Below, one piece after another: positions 36,179-44,304 of a DNA stretch of 64,000 nt (its first letter is position 1; each line of letters starts with the position of its first letter). Source of the stretch: Burkholderiales bacterium C2 (GTDB taxonomy: Bacteria; Pseudomonadota; Gammaproteobacteria; Burkholderiales; Burkholderiaceae_C); contig SCOI01000018.1 in NCBI GenBank assembly GCA_005503085.1, forward strand, positions 1 through 64,000. Direction: 5' to 3'. The notes under the pieces are model-generated. The model searched no databases and was not told the origin of the DNA. It worked only from the letters and a program-made list of their open reading frames with translations. The position numbers were made by a program, and so were the translations under genes.

Positions 36179-37096
36179 ATGACCGTCTCTGCTGCTGCCA
36201 ACTCCGACCTCGATTGGGATGATCTGCGCGTGGTGCTGCAGATTGCCCGCCATGGGCGCCTCGCCGCCGCCGCCGAGGCTGGCCGGGTGAGCCATGCGAC
36301 CCTGTTCCGGCGCCTGCGGGCGCTGGAGGCGCGGCTGGGTGTGCAGCTGTTCGAGCGGCTGCGTGCCGGCTACGCGCCGACCCGCGCCGGGGCCGAACTG
36401 GTCGAGTTTGCGCAACGCATGGGCAGCGAGCTGCAGACGGTCACCGAAGGCCTGCGCGGCCGACAGGCCTGGCCCGGCGGCCTGGTGCGGCTCAGCGTGG
36501 CCGATACCTGGATGCAGGAGCTGCTCCCGCCCTTGCTGGCAAGTTACCAGGCGCGCACCCAGGTCCAGCTGGGCCTGAGCAGCGGCAATGCGATGGACGA
36601 TGTGCAGCAGGGGGCGGTCGATGTCGCGCTGCGTTCGGGCGGCAAGCCGCCGGAGTCCCTGATCGGGCGGCGGCTGGCGCGGGTCGAGGCCACGGTCTAT
36701 TGCTCACGCAAGCTCGGCGGCGTGCGCGCGGACCGGCTCGACAGCCTGCCCTGGGTGGGCGTCGATGATCAGCTGGCCCATCTGAGCTCGGCCCGCTGGC
36801 TCGAGCGCCAGGGCCTGGCTCGCCAGGTGGCGATGCGGACCAACTCGCTGGTCAATGTGCGCCAGTTGCTGCGCGCCGGCGTCGGCCTCGGCGCCTTGCC
36901 CTGCTATCTCGGCGACGCCGATCCGAACCTGCGGCGCGTCTTCGAGCCGCCGCGCGATTGGCGCAGCGAACTCTGGTTGTTGACCCGCGTCGAGCTGCGC
37001 CCCGTGCCGCGCATCAAGGCGCTGTTCGATCATCTGTACGAGGGCACGCGGGTCTGGCTGCCCTTGCTGGAGGGGCAGCGACCTCAACCGGACTGA
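36179..37096 (+). CDS. LysR-family transcriptional regulator
   Basis: A 305-residue regulator. The N-terminal winged helix (DWDDLRVVLQIARHGRLAAAA, then VSHATLFRRLRALEARLGVQLFER, residues about 12-60) is characteristic. The rest is the effector-binding periplasmic-like domain, with GLVRLSVADTW and LLRAGVGLGALPCYLGD. The ligand is unknown. ATG 36179 is chosen over TTG 36158. The divergent PaiB-like gene is the obvious candidate target. The 3' end overlaps the convergent hypothetical gene by 13 bases. Confidence 0.92.
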   Translation: MTVSAAANSDLDWDDLRVVLQIARHGRLAAAAEAGRVSHATLFRRLRALEARLGVQLFERLRAGYAPTRAGAELVEFAQRMGSELQTVTEGLRGRQAWPGGLVRLSVADTWMQELLPPLLASYQARTQVQLGLSSGNAMDDVQQGAVDVALRSGGKPPESLIGRRLARVEATVYCSRKLGGVRADRLDSLPWVGVDDQLAHLSSARWLERQGLARQVAMRTNSLVNVRQLLRAGVGLGALPCYLGDADPNLRRVFEPPRDWRSELWLLTRVELRPVPRIKALFDHLYEGTRVWLPLLEGQRPQPD

Positions 37097-37683
37097 GCCG
37101 GCGCACGAGCGCGTGGCACCAGGCTCGCGCAGTCCGCCACGCCCCGGCGATCGATCTGCAGCCGCAGCGTCGTGCCCAGCGCCAGTGCCGACCAGTGCGC
37201 CTCGCTGAGCTTGCAGGTCCAGACCTGACCCTCACCGGCACGCAGATGTGCCTCGAAGAAGGCCTGGCGCTGGCCCAGGCGCTGGGCGCCGAGCCGGTCC
37301 GGCGGCAGCTCGCTGAGCACCGGCTGCGGCCATTGCGCCGGTGTCCTCGCGTCGCCTTCTGAGCGCAGCGTGTACTGGCTGCGCCATTGCGGCTGCATGA
37401 AGCGGCAATGGTCGGCGCCGCCGCCAGGGGCGTCCAGCCGGCGGCGCTCGATCTCGCGGGCGCCGGCCGGCATCTCCTCGCACCAGGCGGAGCCGCTTTC
37501 ATCGACCCGTTTCTCGACCTTGATCTCGAAGCGCCAGGTCTTGCGCGTGAGCTCCACATCGACACCGCGCGGCCCGAACAGACGCCAGCCCAGCGGCAGC
37601 GCCAGCAGCACGATCAGCAGCAGCAAGCCTCCGCGCCGGCGGGCCAGGCTGCCGCCGGCGATGCGTCCAAGAGCGATGGTCAT
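37084..37683 (-). CDS. Hypothetical protein with N-terminal membrane anchor
   Basis: A 199-residue protein with one hydrophobic segment (about residues 16-35, LLLLIVLLALPLGW) after a basic start, so most of the chain should face the periplasm. Four Cys are spread through the outer part (CEEM, DHCRFM, WTCKL, DCASL), which could form two disulfides. No family is recognised. ATG 37683 is chosen because it precedes the anchor. It overlaps the convergent LysR gene by 13 bases and is divergent from the ankyrin gene. Confidence 0.6.
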   Translation of the reverse strand: MTIALGRIAGGSLARRRGGLLLLIVLLALPLGWRLFGPRGVDVELTRKTWRFEIKVEKRVDESGSAWCEEMPAGAREIERRRLDAPGGGADHCRFMQPQWRSQYTLRSEGDARTPAQWPQPVLSELPPDRLGAQRLGQRQAFFEAHLRAGEGQVWTCKLSEAHWSALALGTTLRLQIDRRGVADCASLVPRARAPAQSG

Positions 37684-37782
37684 GCTTGCGCATTGTCCAC
37701 GGGTCGGATCCGCGCACCGGGGCTTTCCGGCGAGCTGCCGGCGGTGGTACAAGCACGGGACGGCACACCAGGGGAGACAGCC

Positions 37783-38154
37783 ATGTCAGGCGGAGACTGG
37801 AAGGAGATGTTTGCTGCGGCGGTCGATGGCGATATCGAGCTGCTGCGCTACCACCTGCGCGCGGGCGTCGATCCGAACTATCAGCACCCGGAGTTCATGA
37901 GCACGCCGCTGGTGGCCAGCATCCTGGCCGGCCAGCGGGAAGCGGCGGCCCTGCTGCTGGACTACGGCGCCGACCGGCAGCTGCTGTCCGAGACCGATGG
38001 CATGACGCCGCTGCAGGCGGCCCGCCACCGGGGCAGTGCCGAGCTGCTTCGCTTGATCGACCCGCAGGCCGAACTCGTGCCGCCGCAGGCCTGCTTCTGG
38101 CGGCGCTGGCTGCAAGCCCTGCATTCCCCGCGTCAACGGAGCATCAGCCCATGA
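37783..38154 (+). CDS. Ankyrin-repeat protein
   Basis: A 123-residue cytosolic protein with about three ankyrin repeats: FAAAVDGDIELLRYHLRAGVDPN, STPLVASILAGQREAAALLLDYGAD and MTPLQAARHRGSAELLRLI. A Trp-rich basic tail (CFWRRWLQALHSPRQR) follows. Ankyrin repeats mediate protein contacts; the partner is unknown. GGGGAGACAG is 2-11 bases before the ATG. The stop overlaps the VOC start (ATGA), the first of four rightward genes likely to be one operon. Confidence 0.8.
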   Translation: MSGGDWKEMFAAAVDGDIELLRYHLRAGVDPNYQHPEFMSTPLVASILAGQREAAALLLDYGADRQLLSETDGMTPLQAARHRGSAELLRLIDPQAELVPPQACFWRRWLQALHSPRQRSISP

Positions 38155-38513
38155 GGCTCGCCGCCGTGCGCGTGTTTGTGCGCGATCTGGTCTCGGCCCA
38201 GCTTTTCTATCAGCAGACGCTGGGCTTCAAGCTGAAGCACGGTGATGCCGGCGCCGGCTATTGCGTCTTCGAGGCCGGCGCGGCGGACCTGGTGCTGGAG
38301 AGCGTGGTGGGCGATGCGCCGGAGCTGGCCCTGGTGGGCCGCTTCACCGGTCTGTCCTTTGTTGCTGCCGACATCCGCGCCCGCCATGCCGCGCTGAGCG
38401 CGGCGGGGGTGCCCTTCAGCGGCGCACCCGAGCAGCAGCCCTGGGGCGGCTGGCTGGCCACCCTGGTGGATCCGGCCGGCAACCAGCTGCAGCTGGTCCA
38501 GTACCCCGGCTGA
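38151..38513 (+). CDS. VOC-superfamily (glyoxalase-like) protein
   Basis: A 120-residue single-module VOC protein: VRVFVRDLVSAQLFYQQTLGFKL at the start and ATLVDPAGNQLQLVQ at the end with the DPAGN turn. Possible metal ligands include the late Gln/Glu positions; His at the first position is not obvious. Coupled to the ankyrin gene by ATGA overlap. Third VOC protein in this window; function unknown. Confidence 0.83.
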   Translation: MRLAAVRVFVRDLVSAQLFYQQTLGFKLKHGDAGAGYCVFEAGAADLVLESVVGDAPELALVGRFTGLSFVAADIRARHAALSAAGVPFSGAPEQQPWGGWLATLVDPAGNQLQLVQYPG

Positions 38514-38521
38514 GTCGCGCC

Positions 38522-38941
38522 GTGCTGGACGGCCTGGCCTCCCACCCCTGGGCCTATCCGGCGCTGGAGGCCGTGCACATCGTCGGCATCGCGATGCTGT
38601 TCGGGGGTCTGCTGGTGTTCGAGCTGCGGGCGCTGGGCCTGGCGCGCGAGTTGCCGGCGGCAGCGCTGGCGCGGCTGACCCTGCTGCCGGCCCTGTTCGG
38701 TTTCGGTCTGTGCGCCGCCACCGGGCTGACCATGTTCGCGACCCAGCCGCAGGAGCTGCTGGCCAATCCGGCCTTCCGTCTCAAGCTGCTGCTGATCTGC
38801 CTGGCCGGCGGCAATGCGGCCTTTTTCCATGCCCGCAGCGGCGTGTCGGCCGATGACGGGCTGGCCAGGCTGCAATGCCTGCTGTCACTGGGGTTTTGGA
38901 TGGCTGTCATCATCTGCGGCCGATGGATTGCTTATGCCTGA
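38522..38941 (+). CDS. Four-helix membrane protein, DUF6644-like
   Basis: A 139-residue integral membrane protein with about four helices. The opening SHPWAYPALEAVHIVGIAMLFGG and FELRALGLAREL are the pattern I associate with DUF6644 proteins, where HIVG and DLR/ELR are conserved. The start is GTG 38522, 8 bases after the VOC stop, because no ATG precedes the first conserved block. It is followed by the DUF6152-like gene after 12 bases. The His and Glu in the first helix could bind a cofactor or metal. Function unknown. Confidence 0.65.
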   Translation: MLDGLASHPWAYPALEAVHIVGIAMLFGGLLVFELRALGLARELPAAALARLTLLPALFGFGLCAATGLTMFATQPQELLANPAFRLKLLLICLAGGNAAFFHARSGVSADDGLARLQCLLSLGFWMAVIICGRWIAYA

Positions 38942-38953
38942 AGGAGATGCGCG

Positions 38954-39418
38954 ATGGACCGACGACTTGTGCTAACCGCCGGACTGGGCCTGACCCTGCC
39001 GGCCTGGGCCCACCATGGCTGGAGCAGCTTCGACCAGGAGCGCCCGCTTTATCTCGAAGGCCGCGCGACCCAGGTGATGTGGCGCAATCCGCATGGCGAG
39101 CTGGTGCTGGAGCTGCCCGAGAAGCCGCTGCTGCCGGCCGATTTGAAGCAGCGCGTGCTGCCCCGACAGAGTGCGGCGGTGGACGGCCCGGCCCTGCTCG
39201 CCAAAGCCCAGCTGCCGACCCGGCGCGACCGCCAATGGCAGATCGAGCTGGCGCCGCTGACCCGGCTCGCGGCCTGGGGGGTCGAGGAGATCAAGCCCGG
39301 CGCGACCGTGGGTGTGCTGGGCTTCACCTTCAGCGGCGAGAAGGGCGAGGCGATCCTGCGCGCCGAGTATCTATTCCTCGGCGACAAGGTCTACGGCCTG
39401 CGCTCCTCGCCGGCTTGA
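38954..39418 (+). CDS. Secreted DUF6152-like protein
   Basis: A 154-residue protein with a short signal sequence (about 1-19, ending LPAWA) and the conserved block HHGWSSFDQERPLYLEG and VMWRNPHGELVLE characteristic of DUF6152. The mature protein begins with a His pair and would sit in the periplasm. AAGGAGATGCG precedes the ATG. It pairs with the DUF6644-like membrane protein, as in many other proteobacteria as far as I recall. Function unknown, possibly metal or envelope related. Confidence 0.7.
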   Translation: MDRRLVLTAGLGLTLPAWAHHGWSSFDQERPLYLEGRATQVMWRNPHGELVLELPEKPLLPADLKQRVLPRQSAAVDGPALLAKAQLPTRRDRQWQIELAPLTRLAAWGVEEIKPGATVGVLGFTFSGEKGEAILRAEYLFLGDKVYGLRSSPA

Positions 39419-39435
39419 GTGCTCAGGGTCTAGGT

Positions 39436-40302
39436 TTAAGCCTCGTCCAGCAGCGGCCGCAGCAGCTCGTCCCATTGCTCGACCTCGTCCAGGCCGATCT
39501 GCAGCCAGTCGAGCGCGGCGGCATGGTTGACGGCCCAGTCCAGGTCTTCGGGCAGGGCCTCGTGGCGGCGCATCAGGTGCTCGGCCACCAGGCCGGCCGC
39601 CACCAGGGTATGGACGTCGGGGTCGATGCCGGCGTGGCCCAGTGACTCGAAGTCATGGTGCAGCCGGATCGCCGACATCAGCTCCGGCGCCATATTCCAG
39701 GCCCGTATCACCAGCGCGCCGACCACCGCATGGTCGGTCTTGTGATTGGCGTTCTCGGTGGCGATATAGGGGCGGTCGATGCGGGCGGCCGCCTCCACCA
39801 TGGTCGAGCCGTAGCCGCGCACGCTTTGCAGCAGCACCGGCATGCCGACATGGCAGAACAGCCCGTAGGTGTGGGCCATATCGGGCGACAGCCCGGCCAG
39901 CTGGCGGGCGATGAAGGCCATCGCGACCGCGCGCTTGCTGGAGCGCTCCCAGAAGCGCAGCAGATGAGGGCTGTTGACCGGGATGGTGTTGCGCAGCAGA
40001 AAGCCCGTCATCACCGCCGCGGTCTCGTCGAGTCCGATGCGGTTCATTGCCTGCCCCACGGTGGTGCAGGGCAGACCGCCAGGCTCCTTGTAGACCGGGC
40101 TGTTGGCACGCTTGAGCAGGGTGGCCGACATCGCGACATCGCTGGCCGCGATCCGGGCCACTTCGTTGAGGTCGGGTTCGGCATGGGCCATCGCGGCCTG
40201 CAGCCGCTGCAGCAGCTCCGGACAGGGCGGAATATGGATCTGGCGCAGCGGCCCATTGCGGCGGGCGCTGTCCAGTTCTTGACGTATCGATTGGGAATTC
40301 AT
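39436..40302 (-). CDS. HDOD-domain protein
   Basis: A 288-residue HDOD protein, a family found in bacterial signalling and related to HD hydrolases but usually without catalysis. IPPCPELLQRLQAAM, DLNEVARIAASDVAMSATLLKRANS, IGLDETAAVMTGF and AMAFIARQLAG are the conserved blocks of the first half; HTYGLFCHVGMPVLL follows. No output domain is attached. The start codon has no Shine-Dalgarno sequence and is preceded by a hairpin. It is divergent from the lapG gene. A role in motility or c-di-GMP signalling is inference. Confidence 0.85.
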   Translation of the reverse strand: MNSQSIRQELDSARRNGPLRQIHIPPCPELLQRLQAAMAHAEPDLNEVARIAASDVAMSATLLKRANSPVYKEPGGLPCTTVGQAMNRIGLDETAAVMTGFLLRNTIPVNSPHLLRFWERSSKRAVAMAFIARQLAGLSPDMAHTYGLFCHVGMPVLLQSVRGYGSTMVEAAARIDRPYIATENANHKTDHAVVGALVIRAWNMAPELMSAIRLHHDFESLGHAGIDPDVHTLVAAGLVAEHLMRRHEALPEDLDWAVNHAAALDWLQIGLDEVEQWDELLRPLLDEA

Positions 40303-40309
40303 AAGCGCA

Positions 40310-40330
40310 AGACGCGCAACAAGCGCGTCT
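40310..40330 (-). promoter_or_regulatory. Hairpin directly upstream of HDOD start codon
   Basis: AGACGCGC / GCGCGTCT, a perfect 8-base stem with a 5-base loop. In the minus-strand mRNA the stem ends 7 bases before the AUG, so it occupies the place of the ribosome-binding site. Confidence 0.55.
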
Positions 40331-40461
40331 GCCGAGGATTGTTGCCGCTGATTATCCGGGCTGCACGGCCGCAGGTGGCGGCGCAGGCGAGGGCGCACGG
40401 TAAAGTGCAACGAAGTATGGCTCAGGCCAAAGCCCAGAACCTCCACCGTCGGCGCGCTCCC

Positions 40462-41121
40462 ATGCAGGAATACCGCTTGGCGGTCTTTGCAGGGGCGCTG
40501 CTGGCCGCTTGCCTGGCGCTGAGTCCGACGCCCGGGCTGCAGGCCTGGGAGGCCGAGCGCGTGCTGGCCGGCGCGGCGCGCTTCGGTCCGCGCACGCTGG
40601 CGGCCGCCCGCGAGCTGCAGCAGCTGGTCGAGCGCAGCGGCAGCCTCGACGAGGGCCTGCGGCTCAAGCCCATCAACGACTTCTTCAACCAGCGCATCGC
40701 CTTTCGCGAGGACCGCGATATCTGGGCCAGGCCCGATTACTGGGCCAGCCCGCTGGAGACCCTGGACCGCGGCCAGGGCGACTGCGAGGACTATGCGATC
40801 GCCAAGTATTTCAGCCTGCTGGCCGCCGGCGTGCCCGAGGCGCGGCTGCGCCTGGTCTATGTGCGGGCGATGCTGGACGGTCGACCGCAGGCCCATATGG
40901 TGCTGGCCTACTATGCCCAGCCCGAGGCCGAGCCGCTGATTCTGGACAATCTGCAGACCGAGGTGCGACCGGCCTCGCAGCGCGCCGATCTGGCGCCGGT
41001 GTTCAGCTTCAACAGCGAAGGCCTGTGGCAGGGGGTGGGCAGCGCCAGCTCGGGCAGCGCCGTCGCACGCTTGTCGATCTGGAGGGACGCCTTGGCGAAG
41101 ATCAGGGCGGAGGGGTTCTAA
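40462..41121 (+). CDS. lapG: LapG-like periplasmic cysteine protease
   Basis: Transglutaminase-like (BTLCP) protease of 219 residues with an N-terminal signal sequence. The catalytic triad is Cys108 (GQGDCEDYA), His145 (AHMVLAYY) and Asp162 (ILDNLQ). Spacings of 37 and 17 residues match those of Pseudomonas fluorescens LapG (135/172/189), which cuts the N-terminus of the adhesin LapA to release cells from biofilm. ATG 40462 or ATG 40417 (15 residues longer) may be the start. The next gene, 25 bases on, encodes the LapD-like receptor that sequesters LapG. Confidence 0.9.
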   Translation: MQEYRLAVFAGALLAACLALSPTPGLQAWEAERVLAGAARFGPRTLAAARELQQLVERSGSLDEGLRLKPINDFFNQRIAFREDRDIWARPDYWASPLETLDRGQGDCEDYAIAKYFSLLAAGVPEARLRLVYVRAMLDGRPQAHMVLAYYAQPEAEPLILDNLQTEVRPASQRADLAPVFSFNSEGLWQGVGSASSGSAVARLSIWRDALAKIRAEGF

Positions 41122-41146
41122 TGATGCAAACAAAATGGATGCGGCC

Positions 41147-43057
41147 ATGTCGCTGATTCGTCAAGTCTGGTTCCTGGTCCTGGGTGTGGTGCTGGCGTCG
41201 GTGCTGGGCAGCATGGCGGTGTCCGCCATCGGCATGCGGGCCCTGCTGCAAACCCAGCTGCAGTTGAAGAACAGCGACAACGCCGCCGCACTGGCGCTGG
41301 CCTTGTCACAGCAGGGGGGGGACGCCCAGCTGATGTCGCTGCTGGTCTCGGCCCAGTTCGACACCGGTCACTACCAGAGCCTGCGCTGGCTGGCTGCGGA
41401 CGGCAGCGTGGCCTTCGAGCGCACCGCGCCCGGCCGCAGCAGCAAGGCGCCGGCCTGGTTCGTCGCGCTGACGCCGATCGACACGCAGCCCGGTGTGGCC
41501 AAGGTCTCGAATGGCTGGAACGCGGTGGGCTCGGTCGAAGTGCGCAGCCAGTCGGCCTATGCCCATGACGAGTTGTGGCGCGCCAGCCTGCGCATGATGG
41601 GGCTGATGGCCGGTGTCGGCCTGCTGGCCGGCCTGGCCGCGTTCTGGGTGCTGGGACGCATCCGCCGGCCGCTGGACAACGCCGTGACCCAGGCCGAGGC
41701 CCTGGTGGCCGGCCAGTACACCCAGGTCGACGAGCCCCGCGAGCCCGAGCTGCGGCGCCTGAGCCGGGCGATGAACACCATGGTGGAGCGGGTCCGGCAG
41801 ATGTTCGAGGCCCAGTCCAGTCAGCTCGAGGTCTTGCGTGTGCAAGCCCATTGCGACGCGCTGACCGGCATGAGCACGCGCACCCATTTCCTGGCCGAGC
41901 TGGACTCGGCGCTGACCCGCGACGAAGGCCCGGTCAGGGCCGGCCTGGTGCTGCTGCGGCTGCGCGATCTGGCCGGCCTGAACCAGCGTCTGGGCCGGGC
42001 GGCGGTGGACCAGTTGCTGGTGGCGATGGCGCATGCGGTGCAGGTCTATCCGGAGCGCGTCAAGGGCTGCCTGGCCGGGCGGCTGAACGGGGCCGATTTC
42101 GCGCTCTGGCTGCCAGCCCCCGATGTCGTTGGCGATACCGCCAAGGCGCTGGCCGATGCCTTGCAGGCCAGCCTGCCGGCTTTCGGCGCCGGCGTGCAGG
42201 TGGCGCTGGGCGCCGTCGAGCTGGCGCGCGAGCGCCCATCCAGCGACTGGTTCGGCGCCGCCGACGCGGCGCTGGCGCGGGCCGAGGGCCGGCCAGGCTT
42301 TGTCGTCGAGGTGCTGGCGCCGTCGGCCGAGGCGCAGATCCAGGGCGAGCGCGCCTGGCGCGCGCAGATCTCGGAGGCCTTGCGCGAGCGCCGCGGCCGG
42401 CTGGCCGAGTACCCGGTGCTGGACAAGCAGGGTCAGGTCTTGCATCTGGAATGCCCGCTGCAGCTGCGCCTGGTGGCCGACGGCCCGTTCGAGAGCGCGG
42501 CGCGCTGGCTGCCGCTGGCAGTGCGCAGCCGGCTGACGGCCGAGATCGATCTGCAGGCGGTGGCGCTGGCGCTGGAGGCCATCGTGCTGGATGGCCGGGC
42601 GCGCTGCGTCAATGTGGCGCCGAGCTCGCTGCTGGACGGCGGCTTCGTCGCGCGCCTGCGCGAACAGGTGTTCCAGTCGCCGCAGGCGGCCCGCAAGCTC
42701 GGGCTGGAGCTGGCCGAGGGCGCGGCCATCCAGCATTTCGAGCTCTTGCAGGAGATGGGCCGCCAGCTGCGCCCGCTGGGCGTCAAGCTGGGGCTGGAGC
42801 ATGCCGGCGCCGGGCTGGCCCAGGTGGACCGGCTCTATCAGGCCGGGCTGGACTATGTGAAGCTGGACGCCGCGGTGGTCGCGGGCGTGTCCGGCGATGC
42901 CGCCCGCGCCGCCTTTGTGCGCGGCATGGTCATCATGCTGCGCAGCCTGGCGCTGAAGGTCTATGCCGAGGGGGTGGTCGACGGCATGGATGTGCAGGCG
43001 CTGTGGGACTGCGAGCTCGACGGCGTGACCGGGCCCTGGGCGACGGCGCAGACTTGA
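41147..43057 (+). CDS. lapD: LapD-like c-di-GMP receptor
   Basis: A 636-residue inner-membrane protein: TM helix (5-28), periplasmic LapD_MoxY_N domain with the NGWNAVGSVEV loop that in known LapD holds the LapG-binding Trp, TM helix (about 150-170), HAMP, then degenerate GGDEF (RLNGADFALWL in place of GGDEF) and degenerate EAL (HLECPLQLRL in place of EAL). Loss of both catalytic motifs fits a receptor that binds c-di-GMP and pulls LapG away from the adhesin. ATG 41147 is chosen; ATG 41135 is possible. Confidence 0.9.
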   Translation: MSLIRQVWFLVLGVVLASVLGSMAVSAIGMRALLQTQLQLKNSDNAAALALALSQQGGDAQLMSLLVSAQFDTGHYQSLRWLAADGSVAFERTAPGRSSKAPAWFVALTPIDTQPGVAKVSNGWNAVGSVEVRSQSAYAHDELWRASLRMMGLMAGVGLLAGLAAFWVLGRIRRPLDNAVTQAEALVAGQYTQVDEPREPELRRLSRAMNTMVERVRQMFEAQSSQLEVLRVQAHCDALTGMSTRTHFLAELDSALTRDEGPVRAGLVLLRLRDLAGLNQRLGRAAVDQLLVAMAHAVQVYPERVKGCLAGRLNGADFALWLPAPDVVGDTAKALADALQASLPAFGAGVQVALGAVELARERPSSDWFGAADAALARAEGRPGFVVEVLAPSAEAQIQGERAWRAQISEALRERRGRLAEYPVLDKQGQVLHLECPLQLRLVADGPFESAARWLPLAVRSRLTAEIDLQAVALALEAIVLDGRARCVNVAPSSLLDGGFVARLREQVFQSPQAARKLGLELAEGAAIQHFELLQEMGRQLRPLGVKLGLEHAGAGLAQVDRLYQAGLDYVKLDAAVVAGVSGDAARAAFVRGMVIMLRSLALKVYAEGVVDGMDVQALWDCELDGVTGPWATAQT

Positions 43058-43068
43058 GCCCGCACTGA

Positions 43069-43629
43069 TCAGCCGATATCGGCACTGTGCAGCGCGAAAG
43101 GCCGGCCCAGCCGGCGGTCTTCGAAGAAGCGCCGCAGCGTCTCGCGCACGGTGCGAAAGGCGAGTGCGTCCCAGGGCACCTCATGCTCGTGGAACAGGCG
43201 GGCCTCCAGCGTCTCGGGGCCGGGATTGAACTCGGGCGAGAGCAGGCGGGCGCGGTAGTAGAGATGGATCTGGCCGACCGAGACCACATTCATCAGGCTG
43301 TACAGCGGCAGCAGCTCGATCTGCGCGCCGGCTTCCTCATCGGTCTCGCGCAAGGCGCCTTCGGCGGCCGTCTCGCCCAGCTCCAGAAAACCGGCCGGCA
43401 GGGTCCACAGACCGTAGCGTGGCTCGATCGCGCGCTTGCACAGCAGAACCTGCGCGTCCGGCCCCTCGCCCCAGACGGGCAGGGTGCCCACCACATTGAT
43501 CGGGTTCTCGTAGTGCACGGTGGCGCAGGCCGTGCAGGTGGCGCGCTCGCGGTTGTCGTCGGCCGGCACGCGGTACTCGACCGCCTGGCCGCAGCTGGGG
43601 CAATGTTTGAAGCGTCGGGGAAGCCACAT
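43069..43629 (-). CDS. NUDIX hydrolase with zinc-ribbon N-terminus
   Basis: A 186-residue pyrophosphohydrolase. An N-terminal zinc ribbon (CPSCG at about 10-14, CTAC at about 32-35) precedes the NUDIX domain with box GFLELGETAAEGALRETDEEAG (about 86-107; key residues G, E, REtdEEaG all present). It resembles NudC/ADP-ribose-type hydrolases found in Burkholderiales. ATG 43629 starts at the family MWLPRRFKHCPSCG; the frame is open a further 11 codons. It is divergent from the isomerase gene with 39 bases between starts, and convergent with lapD. Confidence 0.88.
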   Translation of the reverse strand: MWLPRRFKHCPSCGQAVEYRVPADDNRERATCTACATVHYENPINVVGTLPVWGEGPDAQVLLCKRAIEPRYGLWTLPAGFLELGETAAEGALRETDEEAGAQIELLPLYSLMNVVSVGQIHLYYRARLLSPEFNPGPETLEARLFHEHEVPWDALAFRTVRETLRRFFEDRRLGRPFALHSADIG

Positions 43630-43668
43630 GAGGTTCAGTGTAGCCGGGCGCAATGGCATCATCGGCCC

Positions 43669-44304
43669 ATGGAACTCTTCAACTACTTCCGCTCTTCGGC
43701 TTCCTGGCGCGTGCGCATCGCGCTGGCGCTGAAGGGCCTGGACTATGACTACCGCGCGGTCCATCTGGTCAAGAACGAGCAACAGCAGGAACCCTATGCC
43801 AGCGCCTCGGTGTCCGGCCTGGTGCCGCTGCTCAAGGATGGCGACGCGCTGCTGAGCCAGTCGCTGGCCATCATCGAATACTTGGACGAGACCCACCCCG
43901 AGCCGCCGCTGCTGCCGCCGGACGCCCTGGGCCGTGCGCGGGTGCGGGCGCTGGCCCAGGACATCGCCTGCGAGATCCACCCGCTGAACAATCTGCGCGT
44001 GCTGCGCTATCTGGTCAGGGACATGGGCCTGGATGAGGACCAGAAGAGCCGCTGGATACGCCACTGGATCGAGAGCGGGCTGGCCGTGGTCGAGCGGCGC
44101 GTGCAGCAAGGCGCCGGACAGTTCTGCCATGGCGACACACCGGGCCTGGCCGACTGCGTGCTGGTGCCACAGATCTTCAATGCCCAGCGCTTCGACTGCA
44201 AGCTCGACCATGTGCCCGAGCTGATGCGCATCCATGCCAACTGCATGGCGCATCAAGCCTTTGCCAGGACCCAGCCCTCGGCCTGCCCGGACGCCCAGGC
44301 ATGA
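43669..44304 (+). CDS. maiA: Maleylacetoacetate isomerase, zeta-class GST
   Basis: Glutathione-dependent isomerase of 211 residues in tyrosine/homogentisate breakdown, or a related zeta GST. The GSH-activating motif is YFRSSASWRVRIALALKG (residues 5-22), SLAIIEYLDE is the GSH-binding helix and the C-terminal domain contains LADCVLVPQIFNAQRF. No other homogentisate genes are nearby, so another glutathione-dependent substrate is possible. The stop overlaps the PgeF start (ATGA). Confidence 0.88.
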   Translation: MELFNYFRSSASWRVRIALALKGLDYDYRAVHLVKNEQQQEPYASASVSGLVPLLKDGDALLSQSLAIIEYLDETHPEPPLLPPDALGRARVRALAQDIACEIHPLNNLRVLRYLVRDMGLDEDQKSRWIRHWIESGLAVVERRVQQGAGQFCHGDTPGLADCVLVPQIFNAQRFDCKLDHVPELMRIHANCMAHQAFARTQPSACPDAQA

